The translations under genes were made by a program, and so were the position numbers. From the NCBI GenBank assembly GCA_012728095.1, contig JAAYFU010000024.1:24982-88981 (forward strand): a stretch of 64,000 nt of DNA, given 5' to 3'. Below, piece by piece: positions 46,862-55,088 of the stretch. Source of the stretch: Clostridiaceae bacterium (GTDB taxonomy: Bacteria; Bacillota; Clostridia; DSM-8532). Position 1 is the stretch's first letter. Each line of letters opens with the position of its first letter. Below the pieces are notes generated by a model. That model did not search any database. It was given only the letters and a program-made list of their open reading frames with translations, and was not told the origin of the DNA.

Positions 46862-48070
46862 ATGAGCGAAAAACTGTGGAAGAATGATAAATGGTGGGTT
46901 AGCCAATATAATTTTTACCCCGAGGTATTAGAAAAAACTCATATACCTGGAAACTTGAAATTCCATGACGTTACGCTTCGTGATGGTGAGCAGACACCAG
47001 GAGTCGTTTTTAGAAAGGAAGAAAAAATTGAGATTGCCCGAAGACTGTCAGAAGCCGGTGTACACAGGATAGAAGCAGGTATGCCTGCAGTTTCTGATGA
47101 GGACAGGCGTGCAATAGAAGAAATAATGAAACTTAATCTTGATGCGGAAATATATGCATTTGCACGTCCACTTGAATCAGATATTCAATTGTGTAAAGAT
47201 TGCGGTGTTCAGGGTATTATTGTCGAAGTTCCCATCGGAAAACCTAAGCTTATGTATCAGTTTAAGTACGGAGTTGAGCAGACTCTAGAAAACAGCCAAA
47301 AAGCCGTAGAATTTGCTAGAGCGGCAGGGCTCAAGGTTGTACTTTTCCCGTACGATGCTACCAGGGCTGACAGGGAAGATATTGAATATTATCTGGAAGG
47401 TATTTCGGGCAAATACAAACCTGATTCCATTGGCGTGGTTGATACCATGGGATGCGCTACGCCCCAGGCAATCGCTTACATGGTGGAATGGTATAAGAAA
47501 AAGCTCAATATACCTGTAGAAATCCATGTACATAATGAGTTTAACATGAGTGTGGCTACTTCCTTGGCTGCAGTACATGCCGGCGCGGAAGTTGTGCATT
47601 GCTGCCTTAACGGGCTCGGAGAGAGAACCGGCAATACACCTATTGAGGACTTAGTCGCTGCCCTGGAAATTCTTTATGGATATGATACAGGAATTGATTT
47701 AAAGAAATTAATAGAATTATGCAACGATACCGCCAGAATGGCCCAATATCCGATACCCGGGAAAAAACCTGTAACCGGTAAAGAAATTTTTATAAGGGAA
47801 TCGGGAATCGGCGCGGATTTAGTTACATCAATACCCCTTGCAATGTTTGCGGTTAATCCCGAGACCTTCAACCAAAAGGCAAGTATAAAACTTGGTAAGA
47901 AAAGCGGTCTGCTGTCTGTTGAGACCAAACTCAAGGAACTGAACATAACAGTTGAGGACAGAGAAATAAGAAAGAAGATTCTAGGTGAGGTTAAGCAGTT
48001 CGGTATAGATCATAAGAGATGTTTGACAGATGATGAATTCATCGCAATAGTCAAAAAACATGCTCAATAA
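46862..48070 (+). CDS. DRE-TIM metallolyase (isopropylmalate/homocitrate-synthase-like)
   Basis: HMGL-like aldolase-type TIM barrel that performs Claisen condensation or cleavage with a divalent metal. It has DVTLRDGEQTPGVVF (about residues 36-50), the HVHNEFNMSVATSL metal-ligand segment (His-Asn, about 224-237) and the GLGERTGNTPIEDLVAALE loop (about 255-273). It ends at 402 residues, without the LeuA allosteric domain, so it is not a classical IPM synthase. Homocitrate-like synthase, re-citrate synthase or a lyase are possible. Being the last gene of the catabolic block, it may act on its product. AAAGGAGCATAGT precedes the ATG. Confidence 0.85.
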   Translation: MSEKLWKNDKWWVSQYNFYPEVLEKTHIPGNLKFHDVTLRDGEQTPGVVFRKEEKIEIARRLSEAGVHRIEAGMPAVSDEDRRAIEEIMKLNLDAEIYAFARPLESDIQLCKDCGVQGIIVEVPIGKPKLMYQFKYGVEQTLENSQKAVEFARAAGLKVVLFPYDATRADREDIEYYLEGISGKYKPDSIGVVDTMGCATPQAIAYMVEWYKKKLNIPVEIHVHNEFNMSVATSLAAVHAGAEVVHCCLNGLGERTGNTPIEDLVAALEILYGYDTGIDLKKLIELCNDTARMAQYPIPGKKPVTGKEIFIRESGIGADLVTSIPLAMFAVNPETFNQKASIKLGKKSGLLSVETKLKELNITVEDREIRKKILGEVKQFGIDHKRCLTDDEFIAIVKKHAQ

Positions 48071-48101
48071 CTTTAGAGTATGAATGAGACAAATAAATAT
48101 T

Positions 48102-48211
48102 TATCTTCGAACCATTAAAGCTAAGGGAAACTATGTTTTAATGGTCAAGATCGTTAAGATCTGAGGGTAGACGGAGAAATCTGTCTGCCTCCCGTGTTTG
48201 GAAAGAAGATA
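48102..48211 (+). promoter_or_regulatory. Molybdenum/tungsten cofactor riboswitch (Moco/Tuco RNA)
   Basis: Aptamer closed by TATCTTC (48102-48108) and GAAGATA (48205-48211). A helix CCATTAAA/TTTAATGG follows the first strand. A small hairpin GATC-GTTAA-GATC sits in the place of the optional P3. The conserved 3' core reads AGGGTAGACGGAGAAATC, then GTCTGCCTCCCGTGTTTGG with GGAAAG (48200-48205). From memory this matches the E. coli moaA leader core (AGGGCGAAGGAAGAAAUG, GCCUCCCGUAUCUGGAAAG). A terminator follows, so cofactor binding should shut off the transporter operon. Confidence 0.88.
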
Positions 48212-48226
48212 CAATGTCAAAGGCTT

Positions 48227-48266
48227 AAAAAAGCTTCTGTTTGTATTTTCTTACAGAAGCTTTTTT
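48227..48266 (+). terminator. Terminator of the cofactor riboswitch
   Basis: AAAAAAGCTTCTGT (48227-48240) and ACAGAAGCTTTTTT (48253-48266) are perfectly complementary, with the T-run as the 3' arm. It sits 15 bases after the aptamer and before the transporter genes. Confidence 0.92.
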
Positions 48267-48327
48267 AGTCTTCTTACCATTCATAATGAAGTTTGATTAA
48301 TTTATCCAGTATCAAGGAGGTTTTACA

Positions 48328-49350
48328 CTGAAAAAACTATCGAAGAAGCCGGGAAATTTATGTTTAATGCTGACTCTTAATCTCTTGTTGCTGGGAGTTG
48401 TTTTTTTAACTGTCGGTAAGTATCCTATTTCCATAAAAGAATCTATAATGATTATAGCAAACAGGATTTTACCGCTGAATCTCAACTTCCCTCCTGCAAT
48501 GGAGACAGTAGTTTTTAATGTACGGCTTCCAAGGATTATTGCGGCGATACTGATAGGCGGATGCCTTTCAGCAGCCGGATCTGCATATCAGGGTATATTT
48601 AACAACCCCCTGATTTCACCGGATATTTTGGGAGCTACTGCGGGCTCATCATTTGGTGCTTCTCTTGCAATTGTTATGTCGGGAAGTATAGCCGCAATTC
48701 AGGTAAGCTCTTTCCTGTTCGGTCTGCTGGCGGTATTTGCTGCGTGTCTTATAAGTGTAAAGGTAAAGCATGGTAATCAGATATTAATATTGATTTTAAG
48801 CGGTATTCTTACCAGTACGGTTTTTAATTCCCTTGTTTCTTTAATTAAATTTATTGCAGATCCGGAAGTAAGGTTACCCGCTATAACCTTTTGGTTATTA
48901 GGGAGTTTGGCATCTGTTGGTTTAGAAGATGTAAAGCTGCTTACAGTACCCTGTTTGACAGGAATTACGATGTTGTTCCTGCTACGATGGAATCTTAATG
49001 TGTTGTCATTCAGTGATGATGAGGCAAAAACTCTCGGGATTGATACCAACAGGGTAAGACTCATTATTATATTCTTTTCTACTTTAATGACATCGGCAGC
49101 TGTGTCAATCAGCGGAGTAATTGGCTGGATTGGCCTGGTTATACCAAATCTGACAAGAATCATGATTGGCCCCGATTACAGGACGCTTCTGCCGGCCTCA
49201 TTCTTAATAGGAGGCACCTATCTTCTTATTATTGACACTATTGCCAGGACATTGTTTCCGGTTGAGATACCTCTCGGCATAATAACCTCTTTAATAGGCG
49301 CACCGTTTTATATCTGGCTTTTGGCCAGGGAAGGGAGGAACATGTCATGA
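48328..49350 (+). CDS. FecCD-type ABC permease, probable molybdate/tungstate uptake
   Basis: BtuC/FecCD family permease with about ten helices and the family segments RLPRIIAAILIGGCLSAAGS and FNNPLISPDILGATAGSSFG, then SGVIGWIGLVIPNLTR. The best start is an unusual CTG at 48328, seven bases after AAGGAGG (48314-48320) and giving MKKLSKKPGNLC before the first helix; the first ATG at 48367 lies inside that helix and lacks a ribosome site. The family usually carries iron-siderophore or cobalamin, but the Mo/W riboswitch upstream and mobA downstream argue for molybdate or tungstate, as in the MolBCA system. It overlaps the ATPase gene by four bases. Confidence 0.87.
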   Translation: MKKLSKKPGNLCLMLTLNLLLLGVVFLTVGKYPISIKESIMIIANRILPLNLNFPPAMETVVFNVRLPRIIAAILIGGCLSAAGSAYQGIFNNPLISPDILGATAGSSFGASLAIVMSGSIAAIQVSSFLFGLLAVFAACLISVKVKHGNQILILILSGILTSTVFNSLVSLIKFIADPEVRLPAITFWLLGSLASVGLEDVKLLTVPCLTGITMLFLLRWNLNVLSFSDDEAKTLGIDTNRVRLIIIFFSTLMTSAAVSISGVIGWIGLVIPNLTRIMIGPDYRTLLPASFLIGGTYLLIIDTIARTLFPVEIPLGIITSLIGAPFYIWLLAREGRNMS

Positions 49351-50120
49351 AAATGGAGGTCAGGGATTTAACCTTTTATTACAACAAAAAACTTGTTTTC
49401 CAGAATATATCATTCTCGGTGGAAACAGGGGACGTATTGTTCCTGCTTGGTCCCAACGGCACAGGGAAGACTACTCTCTTCAAAGTTCTGCTCGGAATTT
49501 TAAGACCCCGGTCAGGGAAAATACTGTTTGACAATGAAGATATGGTTAATTGGCCTCAGAGAAAACTTGCCAGGTATGTCGGATATGTACCCCAAAATAT
49601 TGTTTCGGCATTTCCTTTTTCGGTTATTGATGTTGTTTTGATGGGAAGAACCCCGTATATAGGGAGTTTTTCCGTTCCGTCAAAAAAAGATAAGGATATT
49701 GCCTTAAAAACTCTTGAAGAACTCGACATTATCCACTTGAAGGATGAACCTTATACAAAAATCAGCGGTGGGGAAAGACAATTGGTTCTTATTGCAAGGG
49801 CGCTGACCCAGCAGCCGAAATTTTTGATAATGGACGAGCCGACTTCCAGTTTAGATTTTGGCAACCAGGTTAAGGTCATGAACTGTATAAGTAAACTGAA
49901 AAGTAAATTCGGTGTGATAATATCAACCCATATGCCTGATTATGTACTGCGTTATGCGACAAAGGCGGCCATGATGAAGGGAGGAAGATTTATAAGTTAT
50001 GGCATGCCTGATTTGATTGTTAATAAAGAAAATTTAAAAGAGCTATATAATGTTGAAACTAAGATGGTAAGCGTTCCTATAGGCTGCATGCAGACGGTAA
50101 AGGTATGCATCCCATATTGA
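49347..50120 (+). CDS. FepC/MolC-like ABC ATP-binding protein
   Basis: ATPase of the FecCD-type transporter: Walker A GPNGTGKTT (about 36-44), Q-loop VGYVPQNIVSAFPFSV, signature ISGGERQLV and Walker B FLIMDEPTSSLDFGN. A C-terminal tail of about 35 residues (ending IGCMQTVKVCIPY) contains two cysteines. The start ATG overlaps the permease stop (ATGA). 257 residues, normal length. Transport of oxyanions is inferred from the riboswitch and the neighbours, not from the ATPase itself. Confidence 0.92.
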   Translation: MKMEVRDLTFYYNKKLVFQNISFSVETGDVLFLLGPNGTGKTTLFKVLLGILRPRSGKILFDNEDMVNWPQRKLARYVGYVPQNIVSAFPFSVIDVVLMGRTPYIGSFSVPSKKDKDIALKTLEELDIIHLKDEPYTKISGGERQLVLIARALTQQPKFLIMDEPTSSLDFGNQVKVMNCISKLKSKFGVIISTHMPDYVLRYATKAAMMKGGRFISYGMPDLIVNKENLKELYNVETKMVSVPIGCMQTVKVCIPY

Positions 50121-50141
50121 AGGATTTAAGGAGGAATAAGC

Positions 50142-51215
50142 TTGAAAAGAATTGTAATGGGAATATTATCAGCCGCCATAATTCTTCAGCTTTTTACAGG
50201 CTGCGACCAGGCAACCGGTCCTGATAAAAATAAAAATAAGATCATTGATATGGCAGGAAGGGAAGTTGAAATACCTGCCGAAATCGAAAAAGTTTATGCA
50301 ACAGGATCGATAGGAACAATCATGGTTTATACCCTGGCGCCGGAAAAGCTGACAGGATGGAACAGCCCTTTAAGTGACGACACTAAAGTATGTATTATGA
50401 GTGAATATCGGGAGCTTCCTGATTTGGGCAGCTGGAAGGGGCCTAAATACAGCGGGAATATTGAAGAACTGCTTAAGGCAAAACCTGACTTGATTATAAA
50501 TATGGGTGATGTCAGCGAAAGTTATATTAAGGATACTGAAGAAATACAGAAACAGCTTAATATACCCGTTGTAATGGTAGATGGCAATATCGGCAAGGCA
50601 GATGAAGCGTATAGATTCCTGGGCAGGATTCTGAAGAAGGAAGATCGGGCTGAAAAACTGGGGGATTATGTAAGAAAAACCCTGGAAGAAGTTAATGCTA
50701 AAATAGTGAAAATACCGGAAGATAAACGTTTGGCGTTATATTATGCGGAAGGACTTGAGGGACTGGAAACCGAGGTAAGAGGTTCTCTCAACTCCGAAAT
50801 AATAGATATCGCAGGAGCAATAAATGTTGCTGACCCCGGAACCGAAGCCGTTTCAAGAAGAATAAACGTTTCGCTGGAACAGGTGCTGGCCTGGAACCCG
50901 GAGATTATTATAATAAGCACGGACGGGGATAAAAAACACCATGTATATAATGCCATCCTTACTGGCAAAGAATGGCAAAGCATTGATGCGGTAAGGAATA
51001 AAAGAGTTTATGAAGTTCCCCAGGTCCCCTTTGACTGGATTAACAGACCCCCGTCCATAAGCAGGATAATAGGTGTTAAATGGCTTTCGAATCTGCTCTA
51101 TCCTGACATGTTCAATATAGATATAGAGGAGGAAACGAAAGAATTTTTCAGACTCTTCTACCAAATCGAGCCTGGTGATGATATGATAAAAGAAATTTTG
51201 CGTTTTTCCAGATAA
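50142..51215 (+). CDS. Metal/oxyanion-binding lipoprotein (Peripla_BP_2)
   Basis: Cluster A-II-type binding protein for the FecCD-type transporter. The signal peptide ends with lipobox FTGCD (Cys at about residue 21). The core starts with IIDMAGREVEIPAEIEKVYA, as in FecB/BtuF/MolA proteins, has LLKAKPDLIINMGDV and the second-lobe IDIAGAINVA, VLAWNPEIIIIST. TTG start at 50142 with AAGGAGG upstream. It captures the substrate and delivers it to the permease; molybdate or tungstate is inferred from the riboswitch. Confidence 0.9.
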   Translation: MKRIVMGILSAAIILQLFTGCDQATGPDKNKNKIIDMAGREVEIPAEIEKVYATGSIGTIMVYTLAPEKLTGWNSPLSDDTKVCIMSEYRELPDLGSWKGPKYSGNIEELLKAKPDLIINMGDVSESYIKDTEEIQKQLNIPVVMVDGNIGKADEAYRFLGRILKKEDRAEKLGDYVRKTLEEVNAKIVKIPEDKRLALYYAEGLEGLETEVRGSLNSEIIDIAGAINVADPGTEAVSRRINVSLEQVLAWNPEIIIISTDGDKKHHVYNAILTGKEWQSIDAVRNKRVYEVPQVPFDWINRPPSISRIIGVKWLSNLLYPDMFNIDIEEETKEFFRLFYQIEPGDDMIKEILRFSR

Positions 51216-51229
51216 ACAATGAAGGCAGG

Positions 51230-51790
51230 GTGAATTGTATAAAAAAACTGTTTATAACAGGTGAAAAAAGAACAGGTAAATCCAGCCTTATAAAGCAGAT
51301 TATAAGGAGAAGCAATATCAGCGCAGAAGGTTTATTTATCCAGAGAATCAATGTGAAAAACCAGGATCAAATTGCCTATCGCCTGATGGACTATTCTCCT
51401 TCAAAGGATTATTGTCTTGAAATCACATGTGATAAACTATCCGGTTATGATAACATTTTTCTGATAAGAGCCGGGAATAACATTATTTATAAAAATATAA
51501 ATGTCTTTAATGATTTTGGGGTGAGAGTTCTTTCTTCAGCCGTCCGGCGGAAACCGGAACTTGTCTTGCTGGATGAAATAGGCTCTATAGAAGAAAATGC
51601 GTTTTTATATCGAGATGCGCTTTTTAATGCTTTAAACTCGGATATAAAACTTTTAGGAGTGCTGCAAAAAAAGAGCAACAGCATGATAGAAGCGGTTAAA
51701 TACCATAATGATGTCTGTGTGCATGAATTAACCCATTCCAATATGGAAGAGATTGAAAAAATAATTCTGGAATATATAAATAATGAATGA
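51230..51790 (+). CDS. P-loop NTPase (THEP1/NTPase_1-like) in the Mo operon
   Basis: A 186-residue NTPase with Walker A ITGEKRTGKSSLIKQ (about 9-23) and Walker B PELVLLDEIGSIE (about 107-119), resembling the nucleoside-triphosphatase THEP1 family (PF03266). GTG start at 51230 with GAAGGCAGG upstream; the 3' end overlaps mobA by eight bases, so it is translated together with it. MobB, the usual P-loop partner of MobA, is absent, and this protein occupies its place. A role in cofactor maturation or metal insertion is a guess from position. Confidence 0.75.
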   Translation: MNCIKKLFITGEKRTGKSSLIKQIIRRSNISAEGLFIQRINVKNQDQIAYRLMDYSPSKDYCLEITCDKLSGYDNIFLIRAGNNIIYKNINVFNDFGVRVLSSAVRRKPELVLLDEIGSIEENAFLYRDALFNALNSDIKLLGVLQKKSNSMIEAVKYHNDVCVHELTHSNMEEIEKIILEYINNE

Positions 51791-52418
51791 TCAGGGATGT
51801 CAAGGTAAAATGCTTTACGATGCGACAGGACTTGTGCTGGCAGGCGGGAAAAGCTCCCGTATTGGTACGGATAAGGCTTTGTTGAAACTAAATAACATGA
51901 CACTGCTGGAATACTCACTTGGCAAATTAAAGGGTCTGTTTAAAGAAGTCATGGTATCGGTAGATATCAAGGGAAAATATAATATCGATAATTCAAGGGA
52001 AGTAATTGATGTCTACCCGGATTGCGGGCCATTGGGAGGTATTCATGCAGGTATTAAGAATGCGCAATATGAGTGGGTATTTGTAACCGCCTGCGATATG
52101 CCGTTGTGGGAAGACTCCCTGGTGGTAGAATTAATGAAACGGCGAAACGGATATGATGCGGTTGTGCCGGTTATAAACAACAAGACGGAGCCTCTTTTCG
52201 CTCTTTACAATAAAACATGCCTGCCCCTGGTTGAAAACAATCTTAATAAGAGAAAATATAAAGTGTCGGATTTGTATACCGAGCTGAATGTTAATTACAT
52301 AAATGCCGGAGAACTTCCGGATAATGGTTTGATATCGCCTTCCGCTTTTATTAACATAAATACTTCAACAGATTACAATATAGTATTAAAAGGATTCCTT
52401 GAAGAAGACAAAATTTGA
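51783..52418 (+). CDS. mobA: Molybdenum cofactor guanylyltransferase MobA
   Basis: Transfers GMP to molybdopterin to make the (bis-)MGD cofactor used by the oxidoreductase encoded at 43347. Nucleotidyltransferase motif LVLAGGKSSRIGTDKALLKL (about residues 18-37), then GPLGGIHAGIKNAQYEWVFV and the metal-binding CDMPLWEDS. 211 residues, usual length. It is coupled to the NTPase gene by an eight-base overlap. It ends the transporter operon regulated by the riboswitch. Confidence 0.9.
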   Translation: MNDQGCQGKMLYDATGLVLAGGKSSRIGTDKALLKLNNMTLLEYSLGKLKGLFKEVMVSVDIKGKYNIDNSREVIDVYPDCGPLGGIHAGIKNAQYEWVFVTACDMPLWEDSLVVELMKRRNGYDAVVPVINNKTEPLFALYNKTCLPLVENNLNKRKYKVSDLYTELNVNYINAGELPDNGLISPSAFININTSTDYNIVLKGFLEEDKI

Positions 52419-52545
52419 GCGGTCTATTCCGTTCATGATCATCGTGTTCTTAAGTTTAAACGGCCAAAATATGGGTATCTTTACAATGAATAAGCATAAT
52501 ATAAAATTTTGATTGTTTCAAGTCAATAAAAGGATGGTGTTGATT

Positions 52546-53106
52546 ATGGCCGTAAAAATAGGAGTATTAGTGGGAAGTCTTCGAAAGGAATCCTATTGCA
52601 AAAAACTGTTAAAGACTCTTAAGAAACTTGCTCCTGGCAGTATTGACCTGGAATACGTAGAGATAGGAAACCTTCCCATGTACAACCAGGATTACGATGA
52701 CGAGGGGAATCCTCCTCCTGAGTATACCAAGTTCCGGGAGGACATGAAAAAGTACGAAGGCTTTTTATTTATCACGCCTGAATATAACAGGACCATGCCG
52801 GCAGTTATAAAAAATGCCCTGGATGTGGGTTCAAGACCATACGGAGAAAGCATTTGGGACGGAAAGCCAGGTGCGGTAATCAGCGTGTCACCCGGTGCGT
52901 TAGGGGGATTCGGAGCCAATCATCAAATTCGTCAGGCGCTTGTTTTCTTAAACGTTCCTACCATGCAACAACCTGAAGCGTATATAGGGAATATTGCAGA
53001 TATCATGGATGAGTCCGGCAATATAACAAATGAATCCACCCTGGATTATTTAAAAAATATCATGGAATCATTCGCTGCCTGGGTAGAAACCAATAAAAAA
53101 GTATAA
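52546..53106 (+). CDS. NADPH-dependent FMN reductase
   Basis: Flavodoxin-like FMN-binding reductase (PF03358; chromate/azo/quinone reductase relatives). It has VLVGSLRKESYCKKLL at the phosphate-binding loop (about 6-21), the ITPEYNRTMPAVIKNALD segment (about 78-95) and SPGALGGFGANHQIRQ. The ATG at 52546 gives the usual family start; AAAGGATGG lies at 52529-52537. Preceded by 127 bases without a terminator after mobA, so linkage to that operon cannot be excluded. Physiological substrate unknown. Confidence 0.88.
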   Translation: MAVKIGVLVGSLRKESYCKKLLKTLKKLAPGSIDLEYVEIGNLPMYNQDYDDEGNPPPEYTKFREDMKKYEGFLFITPEYNRTMPAVIKNALDVGSRPYGESIWDGKPGAVISVSPGALGGFGANHQIRQALVFLNVPTMQQPEAYIGNIADIMDESGNITNESTLDYLKNIMESFAAWVETNKKV

Positions 53107-53128
53107 AAAGAGCCATTTTTTTAGATAA

Positions 53129-53172
53129 TTTAACCGCCCGTAAAAAAATATACGTTTTTACGGGCGGTTAAA
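53129..53172. terminator. Perfect 18-bp hairpin after the FMN reductase gene
   Basis: TTTAACCGCCCGTAAAAA (53129-53146) and TTTTTACGGGCGGTTAAA (53155-53172) are exact inverted copies with an eight-base loop. The A and T runs lie inside the stem next to the loop. It is probably a bidirectional transcription stop. Confidence 0.7.
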
Positions 53173-53335
53173 TTATATTGAAAAGGAAAGTTTATTAATA
53201 AAGGATTTAAATAAAGGTTGCTTTAAATAATATAAGATTTTATAATAAAAATTGGACTTTCGTATTCGTAGTACGGTCTAAATGGTCTATATTATATTTT
53301 TTATAATAATTTTTGTAGAACGGGAGGATATAAAG

Positions 53336-54970
53336 ATGCCTATCACTGAGCTTCTGTCCAGAAATGCTGAATTATACGGGCAGGAAATATGTCTTAAAGA
53401 AATCAACCTTGATTTGCAGGACAAACACAATGTAATCTGGCGCGAATACGAACTGATTGAAAACAATCCGGCAGGCGAATACCGAAGAGAAATGACATGG
53501 CGGGTTTTTGACGAAAAAGCCAATCGTTTCGCAAATCTTCTCATTAAAAGAGGAATAAAAAAAGGAGATAAGGTTGCAATTCTATTAATGAATTGTCTTG
53601 AGTGGTTGCCTATTTATTTTGGAATTTTGAAGGCCGGAGCCATAGCAGTTCCCCTTAATTTCCGCTACACTGCGGAGGAAATCAAGTATTGCCTGGAGTT
53701 GTCCGACGCTATAGCGCTTGTATTCGGACCGGAATTTATAGGACGGCTGGAAAGCATTTATGATCAGATTACACAGATTAAGTTCTTATTGTATGCAGGA
53801 GAAGGTCGTCCGTCATTTGCTGAAAGTTATGACCGACTTACCGCAAATTGTTCTTCAGAAGCGCCTAATGTTGAAATAACCGATGAGGACGATGCCGCGA
53901 TATATTTTTCATCAGGTACCACAGGATTTCCAAAAGCTATTTTACATAGTCATGGAGCCCTGATGTCGGCATGCATCACAGAGGCCAAACATCACGGTCA
54001 GACCAGAGAGGATAATTTCCTTTGCATACCGCCTCTTTATCATACAGGGGCAAAGATGCACTGGTTCGGAAGCCTTCTAACTGGCAGCAAGGCCGTTATT
54101 TTAAGAGGAATCAAGCCTGACTGGATCTTGAGAACGGTGTCTGAAGAAAAAATAACCATTGTATGGCTTTTGGTTCCGTGGGCTCAGGATATCCTGGATG
54201 CCATTGAAAGCGGAGAGGTCAAACTGGAAGATTATGAGCTGTCCCAATGGAGACTTATGCATATAGGCGCCCAGCCTGTTCCGCCTAGTCTTATCCATCG
54301 CTGGAAGAAACACTTCCCGCATCATCAGTACGATACCAATTACGGCCTCAGCGAATCCACTGGCCCGGGCTGTGTGCACCTGGGAGTGGAGAATATCCAC
54401 AAAGTAGGCGCAATAGGTATACCGGGATATAATTGGGAAGTTAAAATTGTAGATGATAAAGGTGAAGTTGTTCCCCAGGGAGAAGTGGGAGAGCTTTGCG
54501 TAAAAGGCCCCGGAGTTATGAAATGCTATTATAAAGACCCGAAGGCAACCGAGGCTGTATTAAAGGACGGATGGCTTCTTACGGGCGATATGGCCAGGAT
54601 GGATGAGGACGGTTTTATCTACCTGGTTGACAGGAAGAAAGATGTTATTATAAGCGGCGGTGAAAATATTTATCCTGTCCAGATTGAGGATTTCCTGCGT
54701 ACCCATGATTCCATAAAGGATGCTGCGGTAATAGGGTTACCGGATCCCCGGCTTGGTGAGATAGCTGCTGCCATTATTGAATTAAAGCCCGGTCATAATG
54801 TGAGCAAAGAGGATATTTTTGAGTTTTGCCGCGCGCTGCCGCGATATAAACGTCCAAGAGAAATAATATTTGACAATGTGCCCCGCAACCCGACGGGGAA
54901 AATCGAGAAACCCAAGTTAAGGGAAAAGTACGGGGTAACCAGTCTGGTGGCGAAGCAGACAACAAGATAA
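53336..54970 (+). CDS. AMP-forming acyl-CoA synthetase
   Basis: Activates a carboxylic acid to its CoA thioester with ATP. ANL-family motifs are AIYFSSGTTGFPKAILHSHG (P-loop, about residues 190-209), YGLSESTGPG, LLTGDMARMDEDGFIYLVDR and the C-terminal lysine motif RNPTGKIEKPKL. 544 residues, usual. The start at 53336 has CGGGAGG upstream and removes a hydrophobic extension from an ATG at 53282. The substrate (fatty, aromatic or other acid) cannot be read from the sequence. It stands alone between a hairpin and rnpB; a link with the catabolic cluster 5 kb upstream is possible but not shown. Confidence 0.9.
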   Translation: MPITELLSRNAELYGQEICLKEINLDLQDKHNVIWREYELIENNPAGEYRREMTWRVFDEKANRFANLLIKRGIKKGDKVAILLMNCLEWLPIYFGILKAGAIAVPLNFRYTAEEIKYCLELSDAIALVFGPEFIGRLESIYDQITQIKFLLYAGEGRPSFAESYDRLTANCSSEAPNVEITDEDDAAIYFSSGTTGFPKAILHSHGALMSACITEAKHHGQTREDNFLCIPPLYHTGAKMHWFGSLLTGSKAVILRGIKPDWILRTVSEEKITIVWLLVPWAQDILDAIESGEVKLEDYELSQWRLMHIGAQPVPPSLIHRWKKHFPHHQYDTNYGLSESTGPGCVHLGVENIHKVGAIGIPGYNWEVKIVDDKGEVVPQGEVGELCVKGPGVMKCYYKDPKATEAVLKDGWLLTGDMARMDEDGFIYLVDRKKDVIISGGENIYPVQIEDFLRTHDSIKDAAVIGLPDPRLGEIAAAIIELKPGHNVSKEDIFEFCRALPRYKRPREIIFDNVPRNPTGKIEKPKLREKYGVTSLVAKQTTR

Positions 54971-55088
54971 TAAATTGAGATTATATGCAAAAAGCAGCGA
55001 CAGCTGCTTTTTCTGATAATATATTTTGGTTTTATTTAACAATTGACTATATATATTTGTTATTGTAGAATATCATGATACAGATAAA

